From: Zeimonas sp032027205
GTDB taxonomy: Bacteria; Pseudomonadota; Gammaproteobacteria; Burkholderiales; Burkholderiaceae_E
NCBI GenBank assembly: GCA_032027205.1
Contig: JAVSMN010000001.1
Location: 372,001-436,000 of the forward strand
Direction: 5' to 3'
DNA length: 64,000 nucleotides
Notes under the pieces: generated by a model
Seen by the model: the letters and a program-made list of their open reading frames with translations, nothing else
Databases searched by the model: none
What the model was told of the DNA's origin: nothing
Shown here: one piece after another, positions 51,768-59,822 of the stretch
Numbering within the stretch: position 1 is the first letter of the stretch
How the letters are laid out: each line of letters opens with the position of its first letter
Position numbers and translations under genes: made by a program

Positions 51768-52583
51768 ATGGCACAGATCAATACCAACATGATTTCGCTG
51801 AATGCGCAGCGCAACCTGGGCACGACGCAGAGCGCGCTGGCGACGTCGATCCAGCGCCTGTCGTCCGGGCTGCGCGTCAACAGCGCGAAGGACGACGCGG
51901 CGGGACTGGCGATCGCGGAGCGGATGAACGCGCAGGTGCGCGGGATGAATGTCGCGATTCGCAACGCGAACGACGGCATTTCTCTCGCCCAGACGGCGGA
52001 AGGCGCGCTCGGCAAGGTCGGCGACATGCTGCAACGGATGCGCGAACTCGCGGTTCAGGCCGCTAACGGGACCAACGGAACCGCCGACCTGGGCAATCTG
52101 CAAGAGGAGTATGACCAACTCGGCTCGGAAATCACACGCAGCCTCGGTGCGACGAAGTTTAATGGACTGGCGATCCTTGGTGACGACGCGGGCGACAAAG
52201 CCTTCCAGGTTGGAGCAAACTCGGGAGAGACCATCAGCGTCACGACGACCGACATGGTGAGCGATGCCGATCTCGCGGCAGCGATCGCTGGCGACCTTAC
52301 GGCCGACGCCGGCGCTGCGCTCGGCGTGATCGACACCGCGCTCGATACTGTCAACACCGAGCGCGCGAAGTACGGTGCAGTCCAGAATCGCTTCGAGGCT
52401 GTAATCGGAAACCTGCAGGTCGCCTCCGAAAACCAGGCCGCCGCCCGCGGCCGCATCATGGACACCGATTTCGCCGCCGAAACCGCGAACCTCTCGCGTG
52501 CGCAGGTGCTCCAGCAGGCCGGCATGGCGATGCTGTCGCAAGCCAACGCGGTGCCTCAGAACGTCCTGTCGCTGCTGCGCTAA
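51768..52583 (+). CDS. fliC: Flagellin FliC
   Basis: Filament subunit. The 271-residue protein has the conserved D0/D1 N-terminus (MAQINTNMISLNAQRNLGTT, QRLSSGLRVNSAKDDAAGLA) and C-terminus (AARGRIMDTDFAAETANLSR, QVLQQAGMAMLSQANAVPQN, VLSLLR). The middle variable region is short, so the filament surface domain is small. It is preceded by AGGAG and followed by a terminator. It is a single flagellin in this window. Confidence 0.98.
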   Translation: MAQINTNMISLNAQRNLGTTQSALATSIQRLSSGLRVNSAKDDAAGLAIAERMNAQVRGMNVAIRNANDGISLAQTAEGALGKVGDMLQRMRELAVQAANGTNGTADLGNLQEEYDQLGSEITRSLGATKFNGLAILGDDAGDKAFQVGANSGETISVTTTDMVSDADLAAAIAGDLTADAGAALGVIDTALDTVNTERAKYGAVQNRFEAVIGNLQVASENQAAARGRIMDTDFAAETANLSRAQVLQQAGMAMLSQANAVPQNVLSLLR

Positions 52584-52642
52584 GGCGACCGGAAGGTGAA
52601 ACGGACGCTGCCTGCACGGAGCCCGTTTTCCGGCTGAACCCG

Positions 52643-52680
52643 AACGGCCGGCGCCGATAAGCGCCGGCCGTTCGCCGTTT
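52643..52680 (+). terminator. Terminator hairpin of fliC
   Basis: AACGGCCGGCGC (52643-52654) and GCGCCGGCCGTT (52661-52672) form a 12-bp perfect stem with a CGATAA loop, followed by CGCCGTTT. The T-tract is weak but the stem is very stable. The loop itself contains the end of a GCCGATAA sequence (52653-52660). Confidence 0.8.
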
Positions 52681-52789
52681 ATGGGCCGTTCGTCGCCCGT
52701 TGCAGCGCCTACAGTCGCCGTCATCGAGCAGACGAAGGCGCCGAAGCATCTCGACGGAGCGTGCCCCGTCCGCACAAGCAGGAGCCTCC

Positions 52790-54166
52790 ATGGCCATCAG
52801 CGCCACCTCCAACCTCGACGTCGCCGGCATCGTCTCGCAGTTGATGCAGATCGAGCGCCGCCCGATGCAGTCGATCGAGCGCACGCTGTCCGGCATCCAG
52901 ACCCAGTTATCGGCGTGGGGAAAGCTGCAGTCGGCGCTCTCGACGCTGCAGGACTCCGCGCGCACCCTCGCCCGCACCGAAACCTGGAAGGCGGCCAGCG
53001 CGACCAGCAGCGACGAAACGCATGTGAAAGCGACTTCGCGCAGCGGCGCGATCACCGGCTCGTATTCGATCGAGGTGCTCGCGCTCGCCAGCCGGCAGAC
53101 GCTGGCGACCGAGCAGGCCTGGGAGTCGGCGGACGCAGTCCTCGGCAGCGGCACGCTGACGGTCCGCGTCGGTCCGACGGCCGACGGCTCCCGCGAAACG
53201 ACAGTGACGATCCCGCCGAACGCAACGCTCGCGCAGGTCCGTGACGCGATCAATTCGGCCGACGCCGGCGTCACCGCGTCGCTCGTCGCCGACGGCGCGG
53301 GCCAGCGCCTGATGCTTCGCAGCGCCGAGACCGGCGCCGCGCAGGCCTTCTCGGTCGAGGTCACCGACGCCTCCGGAGATCTCGGGGCACTCGCCTACGA
53401 CCTCGCCGCCGATACCGGAATGTCGCGCACGCAGACGGCGACCGACGCAAAGGTCAAGGTCAACGGCCTGGAAGTTGCCGCCACCGGAAACCGCCTCGAC
53501 GGCGTGATCGAGAACGTCACGTTGGAGCTGAAACGCGAAACGACGGCGCCAATCGAGATCGGCGTCGAGAGCGACGCGAAGGCGTTGCGCGAATCGATCG
53601 ACACCTTCGTCAAGGCGTACAACGAGCTGAACAAGCTGGTCGCCGACCAGACGCGCTACGACCCGGCGACGAAATCCACCGGTCCGCTGCAGGGCAACCA
53701 GAGCGCGGTGCGCGTGCAGCAGCAGATGCGCGAACTGCTGCGCACGACGATCGGCGACGGCTCGTTCAACAGCCTGAACGCGATCGGCCTGGAGTTGCAG
53801 CGCGACGGCTCGCTCTCCGTGAAGGAGTCGAAGATGAGCGCAGCCCTCGCGTCGCCCGACAAGCTGCAGTCGTTCTTCGCCGCGATCGGAGCCCCGCCGG
53901 ACGAAGGCGGTCTGGCCCATCGGCTTGTCAAGCGAATCGGCAACCTGCTCGACCCCGAAGGAACCGTCCCCGGCGCGCAGGAATCGCTGAAGGCGCGCCA
54001 GCGCAGTGCCGAGCAACAGCAGGAACGACTCGAGGCGCGGCTGACCGAGATCCAGAAGCGCCTGATGCGCCAGTACACCGCGCTCGACGCGAACCTGTCG
54101 CGCATCAACGGCTCCTTCGCCGGCGTCGAGGGGCTGCTGCGCAACATGAACAACGGGCAGCAGTGA
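52790..54166 (+). CDS. fliD: Filament cap protein FliD (HAP2)
   Basis: FliD caps the filament and helps flagellin assemble. The 458-residue product starts MAISATSNLDVAGIVSQLMQ, followed by IERRPMQSIERTLSGIQTQL, the coiled FliD N-terminus. The C-terminal FliD domain has FVKAYNELNKLVADQTRYDP and LMRQYTALDANLSRINGSFA. ATG at 52790 lies after AGGAG. It is transcribed rightwards from fliC. Confidence 0.96.
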   Translation: MAISATSNLDVAGIVSQLMQIERRPMQSIERTLSGIQTQLSAWGKLQSALSTLQDSARTLARTETWKAASATSSDETHVKATSRSGAITGSYSIEVLALASRQTLATEQAWESADAVLGSGTLTVRVGPTADGSRETTVTIPPNATLAQVRDAINSADAGVTASLVADGAGQRLMLRSAETGAAQAFSVEVTDASGDLGALAYDLAADTGMSRTQTATDAKVKVNGLEVAATGNRLDGVIENVTLELKRETTAPIEIGVESDAKALRESIDTFVKAYNELNKLVADQTRYDPATKSTGPLQGNQSAVRVQQQMRELLRTTIGDGSFNSLNAIGLELQRDGSLSVKESKMSAALASPDKLQSFFAAIGAPPDEGGLAHRLVKRIGNLLDPEGTVPGAQESLKARQRSAEQQQERLEARLTEIQKRLMRQYTALDANLSRINGSFAGVEGLLRNMNNGQQ

Positions 54167-54209
54167 CGACGAACAGCGAGCGGAGAGCGATGTTCGCGGC
54201 GCAGATGCA

Positions 54210-54236
54210 TCAAGACGGGCGACGGACGGCCGATAA
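54210..54236 (+). promoter_or_regulatory. Sigma-28 promoter of fliS
   Basis: TCAA (54210-54213), 15 bases, GCCGATAA (54229-54236). The -10 is an exact match, the -35 has one mismatch, and spacing is exact. It lies 34 bases before the fliS start, in the 103-base gap after fliD. Confidence 0.8.
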
Positions 54237-54269
54237 CCGGTACATCGGTCATCGCAAGGACGCCGCCGC

Positions 54270-54758
54270 ATGTTCGCCCCGCCCCGCAGTCCCGCCGCTT
54301 CCGCTTTCGCCTCCTCCGCCTTTGCTTCTTCCTATCGGAACCTCGAACTGGAGACCTCGGTTGCGCACGCGGATCCCCACAGGCTGATCGAGATGCTATT
54401 CGACGGCGCTGCCGCCGCGATAACGCACGCGCGCAGCGCATTGCGCGAGGGCCGCATCCCTGCCAAGGGCGAAGCGACGGGCCGCGCCGTGCGCATCCTC
54501 GACGAGGGCCTGAAGGCGTCACTCGACCCGCGCGGCGGCGAACTGGCGACGAACCTGAAGGCGCTCTACGAGTACATGACGCACCGCCTGCTCGAAGCGA
54601 ACCTGTCGAACGACGATGCAAAGTACGAGGAAGTCGGCCGTATGCTCGATCAATTGCGCGACGCCTGGAAACGCATCGCGGACCAGGCACGCAAGCCGGC
54701 CGCCGCCGCCGCCGCGGCCAGCCCCCTGCCGCGAAACGCGGCGCTCGCTGCGGCGTGA
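54270..54758 (+). CDS. fliS: Flagellin export chaperone FliS
   Basis: FliS binds the flagellin C-terminus before export. The 162-residue product has ASSYRNLELETSVAHADPHR, LIEMLFDGAAAAITHARSAL and ELATNLKALYEYMTHRLLEA, the helical bundle of the family. The N-terminal 20 residues and the Ala-rich C-terminus extend beyond the usual 130 residues. ATG at 54270. The stop overlaps the fliT start as GTGA. Confidence 0.95.
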   Translation: MFAPPRSPAASAFASSAFASSYRNLELETSVAHADPHRLIEMLFDGAAAAITHARSALREGRIPAKGEATGRAVRILDEGLKASLDPRGGELATNLKALYEYMTHRLLEANLSNDDAKYEEVGRMLDQLRDAWKRIADQARKPAAAAAAASPLPRNAALAAA

Positions 54759-55132
54759 ACTCGGTGCGCTGCACGATGCGCAAACGCACCGGCACGCCAC
54801 GGATGCGCGTCCCGAGCCCGAGCACGCCGCTGCTCGATCGCTATCGCCAGATCGAAAGCGTTGCGCTCGAGATGCTCGAAGCGGGTCGCGCCGGCGACTG
54901 GACGCGCGTCGCGACACTGGAAACGACGATCCGCGGGCTGGCCGACGGGATCGCCCGCGACGGCGGCCCCGACGCCCTCGACGCCGAGCAGCGACGCGAG
55001 CGGCTGCGCATCCTGCGCCGTCTCGTGCTGCTCGACGGCGACCTGCGCCGGCTTGCCGATCCGGTCCACGGCTGGCTGGATACGATGTTCGAGGCGCGTC
55101 CGAACGGGGGCGGCGCTTCCCGCATCGCTTGA
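54755..55132 (+). CDS. fliT: FliT-like flagellar chaperone
   Basis: FliT is the export chaperone of FliD and can also bind FlhDC. The 125-residue product has STPLLDRYRQIESVALEMLE, AGRAGDWTRVATLETTIRGL, and LRILRRLVLLDGDLRRLADP, the helical layout of FliT. Identity rests mainly on position after fliS and on helix pattern. GTG at 54755 overlaps the fliS stop; ATG codons a few positions in are possible. Confidence 0.8.
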   Translation: MNSVRCTMRKRTGTPRMRVPSPSTPLLDRYRQIESVALEMLEAGRAGDWTRVATLETTIRGLADGIARDGGPDALDAEQRRERLRILRRLVLLDGDLRRLADPVHGWLDTMFEARPNGGGASRIA

Positions 55133-55179
55133 CAGCAGTCGCCCTCCGGAGAAATGATCCGGCGCTCGTCCACATTATC

Positions 55180-55986
55180 ATGCCGAACGCCGCCGCTTCG
55201 TCGATGGGACCGGATGCCCCCGGTTCCCTGAATCCGCAATATCGCATCGAAGGCGAGTTCGCGGTTCGCGCGGTGTTTCGCGAGTTGATGTCGCGGCGCT
55301 CGCTCGTCACGCTGTATCCGGAAGGGCGTGCAGACGACGCGCTCGTCACGCGCATAGTTCACGTCGCCCCCGACGGCGTCGAGCTCGACGCTTCCGGCCA
55401 GCCGCGCAGCGCCGCCGCGCTGCGCGATGCGCGCTACGCGATCGGCGTTGCCTTTCCGGAGAACGTGAAGACGCAGTTCCGGCTCGAATCGATGTCGGTG
55501 GCCGACGAGCGGCCGGCCGACGACAACGCAAAGCCCGTCGCGCTCGTCACGACGTTGCAGGCGCCGGTGCCAGCCGAGATCTACCGGCTGCAGCGGCGCG
55601 AAGCCTTCCGCGTGCGCCCGCCACTCGAAGACGAGGTGTACTGCGTACAACGGGTCGGAATCGGACGCGAGTTGCGTCACCGGCTCATCGACCTGAGCGC
55701 CGGCGGATTGTCGTTGCGCCTGGCGGCCGACGAAACACCGCCGGCTCCCGGCCGCATCTGGCGCCAGAGCCGCATCGAAACGGCGACCTCGCTGGTCATT
55801 CCCTGCGAACTCGTCGTGCGCGGCGTCTACGAGGACGCAGCGCTGGGAGGCGACCGGCGCGTCGCCTTCGCATTCCACGCGATGCCCACCGAGGTGCTGC
55901 GGCGGGTGCAGATGTACGTGCTCGACATCGAGAAGCGGCTGCGCCGCGAGGAGTCGGCCACCGGCCCTACACCGGCATGTTCATGA
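55180..55986 (+). CDS. ycgR: Flagellar brake protein YcgR (PilZ domain)
   Basis: YcgR binds c-di-GMP and slows the motor. The 268-residue product has an N-terminal YcgR domain (about residues 20-120) and a C-terminal PilZ domain with LQRREAFRV at about 138-146 (RxxxR c-di-GMP motif) and DLSAGGLSLRLA at about 170-180 (D/NxSxxG). ATG at 55180 has no obvious Shine-Dalgarno; another ATG lies nine codons in. Its 3' end overlaps convergent fliE by 20 bases. Confidence 0.92.
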   Translation: MPNAAASSMGPDAPGSLNPQYRIEGEFAVRAVFRELMSRRSLVTLYPEGRADDALVTRIVHVAPDGVELDASGQPRSAAALRDARYAIGVAFPENVKTQFRLESMSVADERPADDNAKPVALVTTLQAPVPAEIYRLQRREAFRVRPPLEDEVYCVQRVGIGRELRHRLIDLSAGGLSLRLAADETPPAPGRIWRQSRIETATSLVIPCELVVRGVYEDAALGGDRRVAFAFHAMPTEVLRRVQMYVLDIEKRLRREESATGPTPACS

Positions 55987-56317
55987 TGTCCGTATAGGCG
56001 GCCACCAGCCGGTTGCGCACGGTGAGCGCCGCCTGGAAGGCCACCTGCGACTTCTGCATCGCCATCATCGTCTGCTCGAGGCTCGCTCCTTCGGCGCCGA
56101 TCAGGAACTGGCGCTGCAGCGTGGCGCTCTCGTCCTGCAGCCGGCTCACGCCCTGGAGCGCGTCCTTCAACGCGCCGGAGAAAGAATTCGCATCGGTTGC
56201 GCCGCCCGCTCCGGTCGTCGCGCCGGTAAGCGCGCGCGCGCTCGCGCCAGCCACGCCCGCCGAACCCGCTGTCGCGGTCGTGGGCGGAGGCTGGAAGGCA
56301 GGAAAGCGGACATCCAT
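55967..56317 (-). CDS. fliE: Flagellar MS-ring/rod adaptor FliE
   Basis: FliE joins the MS ring to the rod. The 116-residue product starts MDVRFPAFQPPPTTATAGSA and has FSGALKDALQGVSRLQDESA, SLEQTMMAMQKSQVAFQAAL and TVRNRLVAAYTDIMNMPV. ATG at 56317 follows GAGGAG; an ATG at 56347 in the same frame is less likely. It is divergent from fliF, with the FlhDC box between. Confidence 0.95.
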   Translation of the reverse strand: MDVRFPAFQPPPTTATAGSAGVAGASARALTGATTGAGGATDANSFSGALKDALQGVSRLQDESATLQRQFLIGAEGASLEQTMMAMQKSQVAFQAALTVRNRLVAAYTDIMNMPV

Positions 56318-56378
56318 CGTCGAACTCCTCGGCATCGACGCACGCATCTTGACCCCGCGCGCATGCCGACCGAGCGCG

Positions 56379-56412
56379 AAATAGCGGCATCCATGCCCGC
56401 TATTTGCCGGTT
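56379..56412. promoter_or_regulatory. FlhD4C2 box between fliE and fliF
   Basis: AAATAGCG (56379-56386), 11 bases, CGCTATTT (56398-56405). This is an exact match of both inner arms to the enteric consensus AAATARCG-N10-12-CGYTATTT. The right side also has the outer arm CGGTT after two bases (4 of 5 to SCRTT). GATACT at 56433-56438 could be the fliF -10. The box could serve both divergent operons. Confidence 0.8.
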
Positions 56413-56445
56413 AAGCGGCAGCGCGCTCGACCGATACTGCGCCGC

Positions 56446-58113
56446 ATGGATGCCGCCCTTCGACCCCTGCCGCCCGCGACCGCAACGCCGTTCGCGGCGC
56501 TGGCCGCGATTCCGCCCAGACGCAAGTGGATGGCCGCCGGCGGTATCGCCGCGCTGATCGCGATCCTCGCCGTCTCGGTGTTGTGGACCCGTGAGCCCGA
56601 CTGGGGCGTGCTGTTCGCCAACACGACCGACAAGGACGGCGGCGCGATCATCGCGTCGCTGTCGCAGATGAACGTGCCGTATCGCTTCGCACCCGGCGGC
56701 GCCGCCATCCTCGTGCCGGAGAACCGCGTTCACGACGCGCGGCTGAAGCTCGCCTCGCAGGGCCTGCCGCGCGGCGGCACGGTCGGCTTCGAGTTGCTGG
56801 AGAACCAGAAGTTCGGCGTCACCCAGTTCCAGGAGCGGCTGAACTTCCAGCGCGGCCTCGAAGGCGAGCTCGCCCGCTCGATCCAGTCGATCGCCGCCGT
56901 GCAGGGCGCACGCGTGCATCTGGCGCTGCCGACGCAGAACGGCTTCCTGCGCGAGCAGCAGAAGGCTTCCGCCTCGGTGCTGCTGTCGATGCACCCGGGG
57001 CTGCAGATCGATCGTGCGCAGGTCGCGGGCATCGTTCACCTGGTCGCCTCGTCGGTGCCGAATCTTTCGCCGAAGCAGGTGAGCGTCGTCGACCAGACCG
57101 GCGCGCTGCTGTCGTCCGACAGCGACGCCGCGGCCAACGGGCTCGACGCGACGCAGCTGAACTACGTACGCAACATCGAGACAACGCTGAACCGGCGCGT
57201 GCTCGACATCGTCGAGCCGATCGTCGGCGCCGGCAATGTGCGCGCGCAGGTCGCTGCCGACGTCGACTTCACGCAGAGCGAATCGACCGCCGAGCAATAC
57301 CGTCCGAACCAGGGCAATGAACCGGCGGCGGTGCGCAGCCAGCAGAAGATCGAAGCGCCCACCGGGGATGCCGCGCAGGCGCAGGGAGTGCCCGGCGCAC
57401 TGTCGAACCAGCCGCCGCAGGCGAGCACCGCGGCGGTCAACGGGCCGGCTCAGACAGTGCGCGCCGCCGGCGCGGCAAACGGCGCCGAGGCGCCAGCAGG
57501 TGCGACCAGCACCCGTCGCGAATCGGTGACCAATTACGAGGTCGACAAGACGGTGCGCGTGACGCGCAACGCGAGCGGCACGATCAAGCGCCTGAGCGCC
57601 GCCGTCGTCGTCGACCACCGGCGCAGTATCGACGAGAACGGCAAGGTCGTTCGCACGCCTCTGACGGCCGACGAGCTGAACAACGTGCACTCACTGGTGC
57701 GCGAGGCGATCGGCTTCAACCCCGAGCGGGGCGACTCGATCAACGTCGTCAACGCACCGTTCACCGAGATCGAAGCGCCGAAGGAAATCGAAGTGCCGCT
57801 GTGGCGCGACCCCGCAAACCTGGCGCTGGCACGCGACCTCGGCAAGCAGCTCGGCCTGGTCGCGCTCGCGCTGATCGTCGTCTTCGCGCTGATCCGCCCC
57901 GCCCTGAAGGCGGCGCCCCGCACGCCACGCGCACCGGCGCTCGCCGCGCAGGTGGACGACCCGCTGCAGTTGCCCGAGCCCGCGGCTGCGCCCCGGCAGC
58001 TGCCGTCGAGCGGCCAGCGCCACGACGACATCCTGAAGACTGCGCGCGACAACCCGGGCACGGTGGCGAACGTCGTGCGCAGCTGGGTCGCCGCCGAGCC
58101 GAAGGGCACCTGA
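56446..58113 (+). CDS. fliF: Flagellar MS-ring protein FliF
   Basis: FliF forms the MS ring, the base of the rotor. The 555-residue product has an N-terminal transmembrane helix (about residues 27-47), the ring-building motif domains (VLFANTTDKDGGAIIASLSQ, NVPYRFAPGGAAILVPENRV), a variable alanine-rich part (about 285-360), and a second transmembrane helix near residue 465 (QLGLVALALIVVFALIRPAL). The C-terminus binds FliG. ATG at 56446 was chosen; a TTG at 56404 in the same frame overlaps the FlhDC box. Confidence 0.97.
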   Translation: MDAALRPLPPATATPFAALAAIPPRRKWMAAGGIAALIAILAVSVLWTREPDWGVLFANTTDKDGGAIIASLSQMNVPYRFAPGGAAILVPENRVHDARLKLASQGLPRGGTVGFELLENQKFGVTQFQERLNFQRGLEGELARSIQSIAAVQGARVHLALPTQNGFLREQQKASASVLLSMHPGLQIDRAQVAGIVHLVASSVPNLSPKQVSVVDQTGALLSSDSDAAANGLDATQLNYVRNIETTLNRRVLDIVEPIVGAGNVRAQVAADVDFTQSESTAEQYRPNQGNEPAAVRSQQKIEAPTGDAAQAQGVPGALSNQPPQASTAAVNGPAQTVRAAGAANGAEAPAGATSTRRESVTNYEVDKTVRVTRNASGTIKRLSAAVVVDHRRSIDENGKVVRTPLTADELNNVHSLVREAIGFNPERGDSINVVNAPFTEIEAPKEIEVPLWRDPANLALARDLGKQLGLVALALIVVFALIRPALKAAPRTPRAPALAAQVDDPLQLPEPAAAPRQLPSSGQRHDDILKTARDNPGTVANVVRSWVAAEPKGT

Positions 58114-58123
58114 GGACGCGCCG

Positions 58124-59119
58124 ATGAACGAACAGGGACTCGCCGACAGCGCGATCCTGCTGATGGCGCTGGGCGAAGACGCCGCCGCCGAAGTGTTCCG
58201 ACACCTCGCGCCGAAGGAGGTGCAGAAGCTCGGCGAGGCGATGTCGCGCACACGCACGACGAGCCGCGAGCGCCTGCAATCGGTGCTCGATCGCTTCCAC
58301 GCCGACGCCGGGGGACTGAGCACGCTCGTGAACGACACCGACGAATACGTGCGCGCGGTGCTTCGCCGCGCGCTCGGCGAGGACAAGGCGGGCCTGCTGA
58401 TCGAGCGCATCCTGCAGGGCGGCGACGTGTCGGGCATCGAGAGCCTGAAGTGGATGGATGCGCAGTCGGTGGCCGAACTCATCCGCAACGAGCACCCGCA
58501 GATCGTCGCGTCGATTCTCGTGCACCTCGAGCGCGATCAGGCCTCGGGGGTGCTGATGCACCTGGCCGAGCGGCTGCGCAACGACGTGATGCTGCGCATC
58601 GCCACGCTCGACGGCATCCAGCCGAATGCACTGCGCGAACTGAACGACGTGCTCACCCAAGTCCTCGCGGGCGGCGAGAAACTCAAGCGCAAGAAGCTCG
58701 GTGGCACGAAGGCAGCAGCCGAGATCATGAACTTCCTCGGAGGCTCGAACGAGACGGCGGTGCTCGATGCGATCCGCGAGCAGGACGCCGAACTCGCGCA
58801 GCGCATCGCCGACCAGATGTTCACCTTCGACGACCTGAACCGCCTCGACGACCGCGCTATCCAGCTGTTGCTGCGCGAGATTCCGGGCGACTCGCTGATC
58901 GTTGCGCTGAAGGGCACCGACGCCGAGTTGCGCGAGCGCCTCTTCCGCAATATGAGCCAGCGCGCCGCGGAGACGCTGCGCGAGGACCTGGAATCGAAGG
59001 GACCGGTGCGGCTCTCCGAGGTCGAGTCGGAGCAGAAGGAGATCCTGAAGACCGTGCGTCGCCTCGCCGACGAGGGACAGATCGCGCTGGCCGGCGGAGG
59101 CGACGATGCCTTCGTTTGA
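58124..59119 (+). CDS. fliG: Flagellar rotor/switch protein FliG
   Basis: FliG transmits torque from MotA and joins the switch to FliF. The 331-residue protein has NSxxxL-like repeats (LADSAILLMALGEDAAAEVF), EHPQIVASILVHLERDQASG in the middle domain and a C-terminal torque domain (FTFDDLNRLDDRAIQLLLRE, ALKGTDAELRERLFRNMSQR). Its length equals that of E. coli FliG. ATG at 58124 lies 10 bases after fliF. Confidence 0.97.
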   Translation: MNEQGLADSAILLMALGEDAAAEVFRHLAPKEVQKLGEAMSRTRTTSRERLQSVLDRFHADAGGLSTLVNDTDEYVRAVLRRALGEDKAGLLIERILQGGDVSGIESLKWMDAQSVAELIRNEHPQIVASILVHLERDQASGVLMHLAERLRNDVMLRIATLDGIQPNALRELNDVLTQVLAGGEKLKRKKLGGTKAAAEIMNFLGGSNETAVLDAIREQDAELAQRIADQMFTFDDLNRLDDRAIQLLLREIPGDSLIVALKGTDAELRERLFRNMSQRAAETLREDLESKGPVRLSEVESEQKEILKTVRRLADEGQIALAGGGDDAFV

Positions 59120-59822
59120 GGCGCTGCTCGATCACCTCGCGCAACGCGACACGCCGCGCGCAACGAGCCGGATCATCGCTTCGGAACGGCTCGACCGGTA
59201 CAAGCGCTTCTCGCTGGGCTCGCTGTCGGACGAGCGTGATGTCGAAGGCGACGCGCCGTCCGGCACGCACGCACGACACGTCGCGCCCGACTACGCCGCC
59301 GGACACAAGCTGGGCCTCGCCGAGGGATTCCGTCGCGGCTTCGATGCGGGCGTCGCCCACGCGCACGCCGAGCGTGCCGAGCAGGAGCGCCAGGCAGGCG
59401 TCGAGCTCGCCTCACGCGTCGCCTCGCTCGTCGAAGAAATGCAGCAACGACTCGCGGCGATCGAGCGCGACGCGGCCGACGAGGTCGTCGCGCTGGCGCT
59501 CGAGGTTGCGCGCCATGCGCTTCGCACGACGCTGGCAGTGAAGCCGGAAACGATCGTGCCGGTCGTCCAGGAAGCGCTCGCCAGCCTGATCGACGAATCG
59601 GTGCGCATGCATCTGTACCTGAATCCGGACGACGAGGCGCTGGTGCGCGAGGAACTGGGCGCGCGCCTGGCGCGGGCGAGCTGCGAGATCGTCGCCGACC
59701 CGTCGATCCATGTTGGCGGTTGCCGAATCGGCACCCCGCGCGCCGAGATCGACGCCACGATCCAGACCCGTTGGCAGCGCACGCTTGCCGCGCTGGGTCA
59801 CGACAGGGGCGACGTCGCGTGA
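59106..59822 (+). CDS. fliH: Flagellar export ATPase regulator FliH
   Basis: FliH binds FliI and links it to the switch. The 238-residue product has GHKLGLAEGFRRGFDAGVAH, an acid- and alanine-rich coil (about residues 95-135), and the C-terminal VVALALEVARHALRTTLAVK, PETIVPVVQEALA, typical of FliH/HrpE. ATG at 59106 lies 14 bases inside fliG. Confidence 0.92.
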   Translation: MPSFEALLDHLAQRDTPRATSRIIASERLDRYKRFSLGSLSDERDVEGDAPSGTHARHVAPDYAAGHKLGLAEGFRRGFDAGVAHAHAERAEQERQAGVELASRVASLVEEMQQRLAAIERDAADEVVALALEVARHALRTTLAVKPETIVPVVQEALASLIDESVRMHLYLNPDDEALVREELGARLARASCEIVADPSIHVGGCRIGTPRAEIDATIQTRWQRTLAALGHDRGDVA

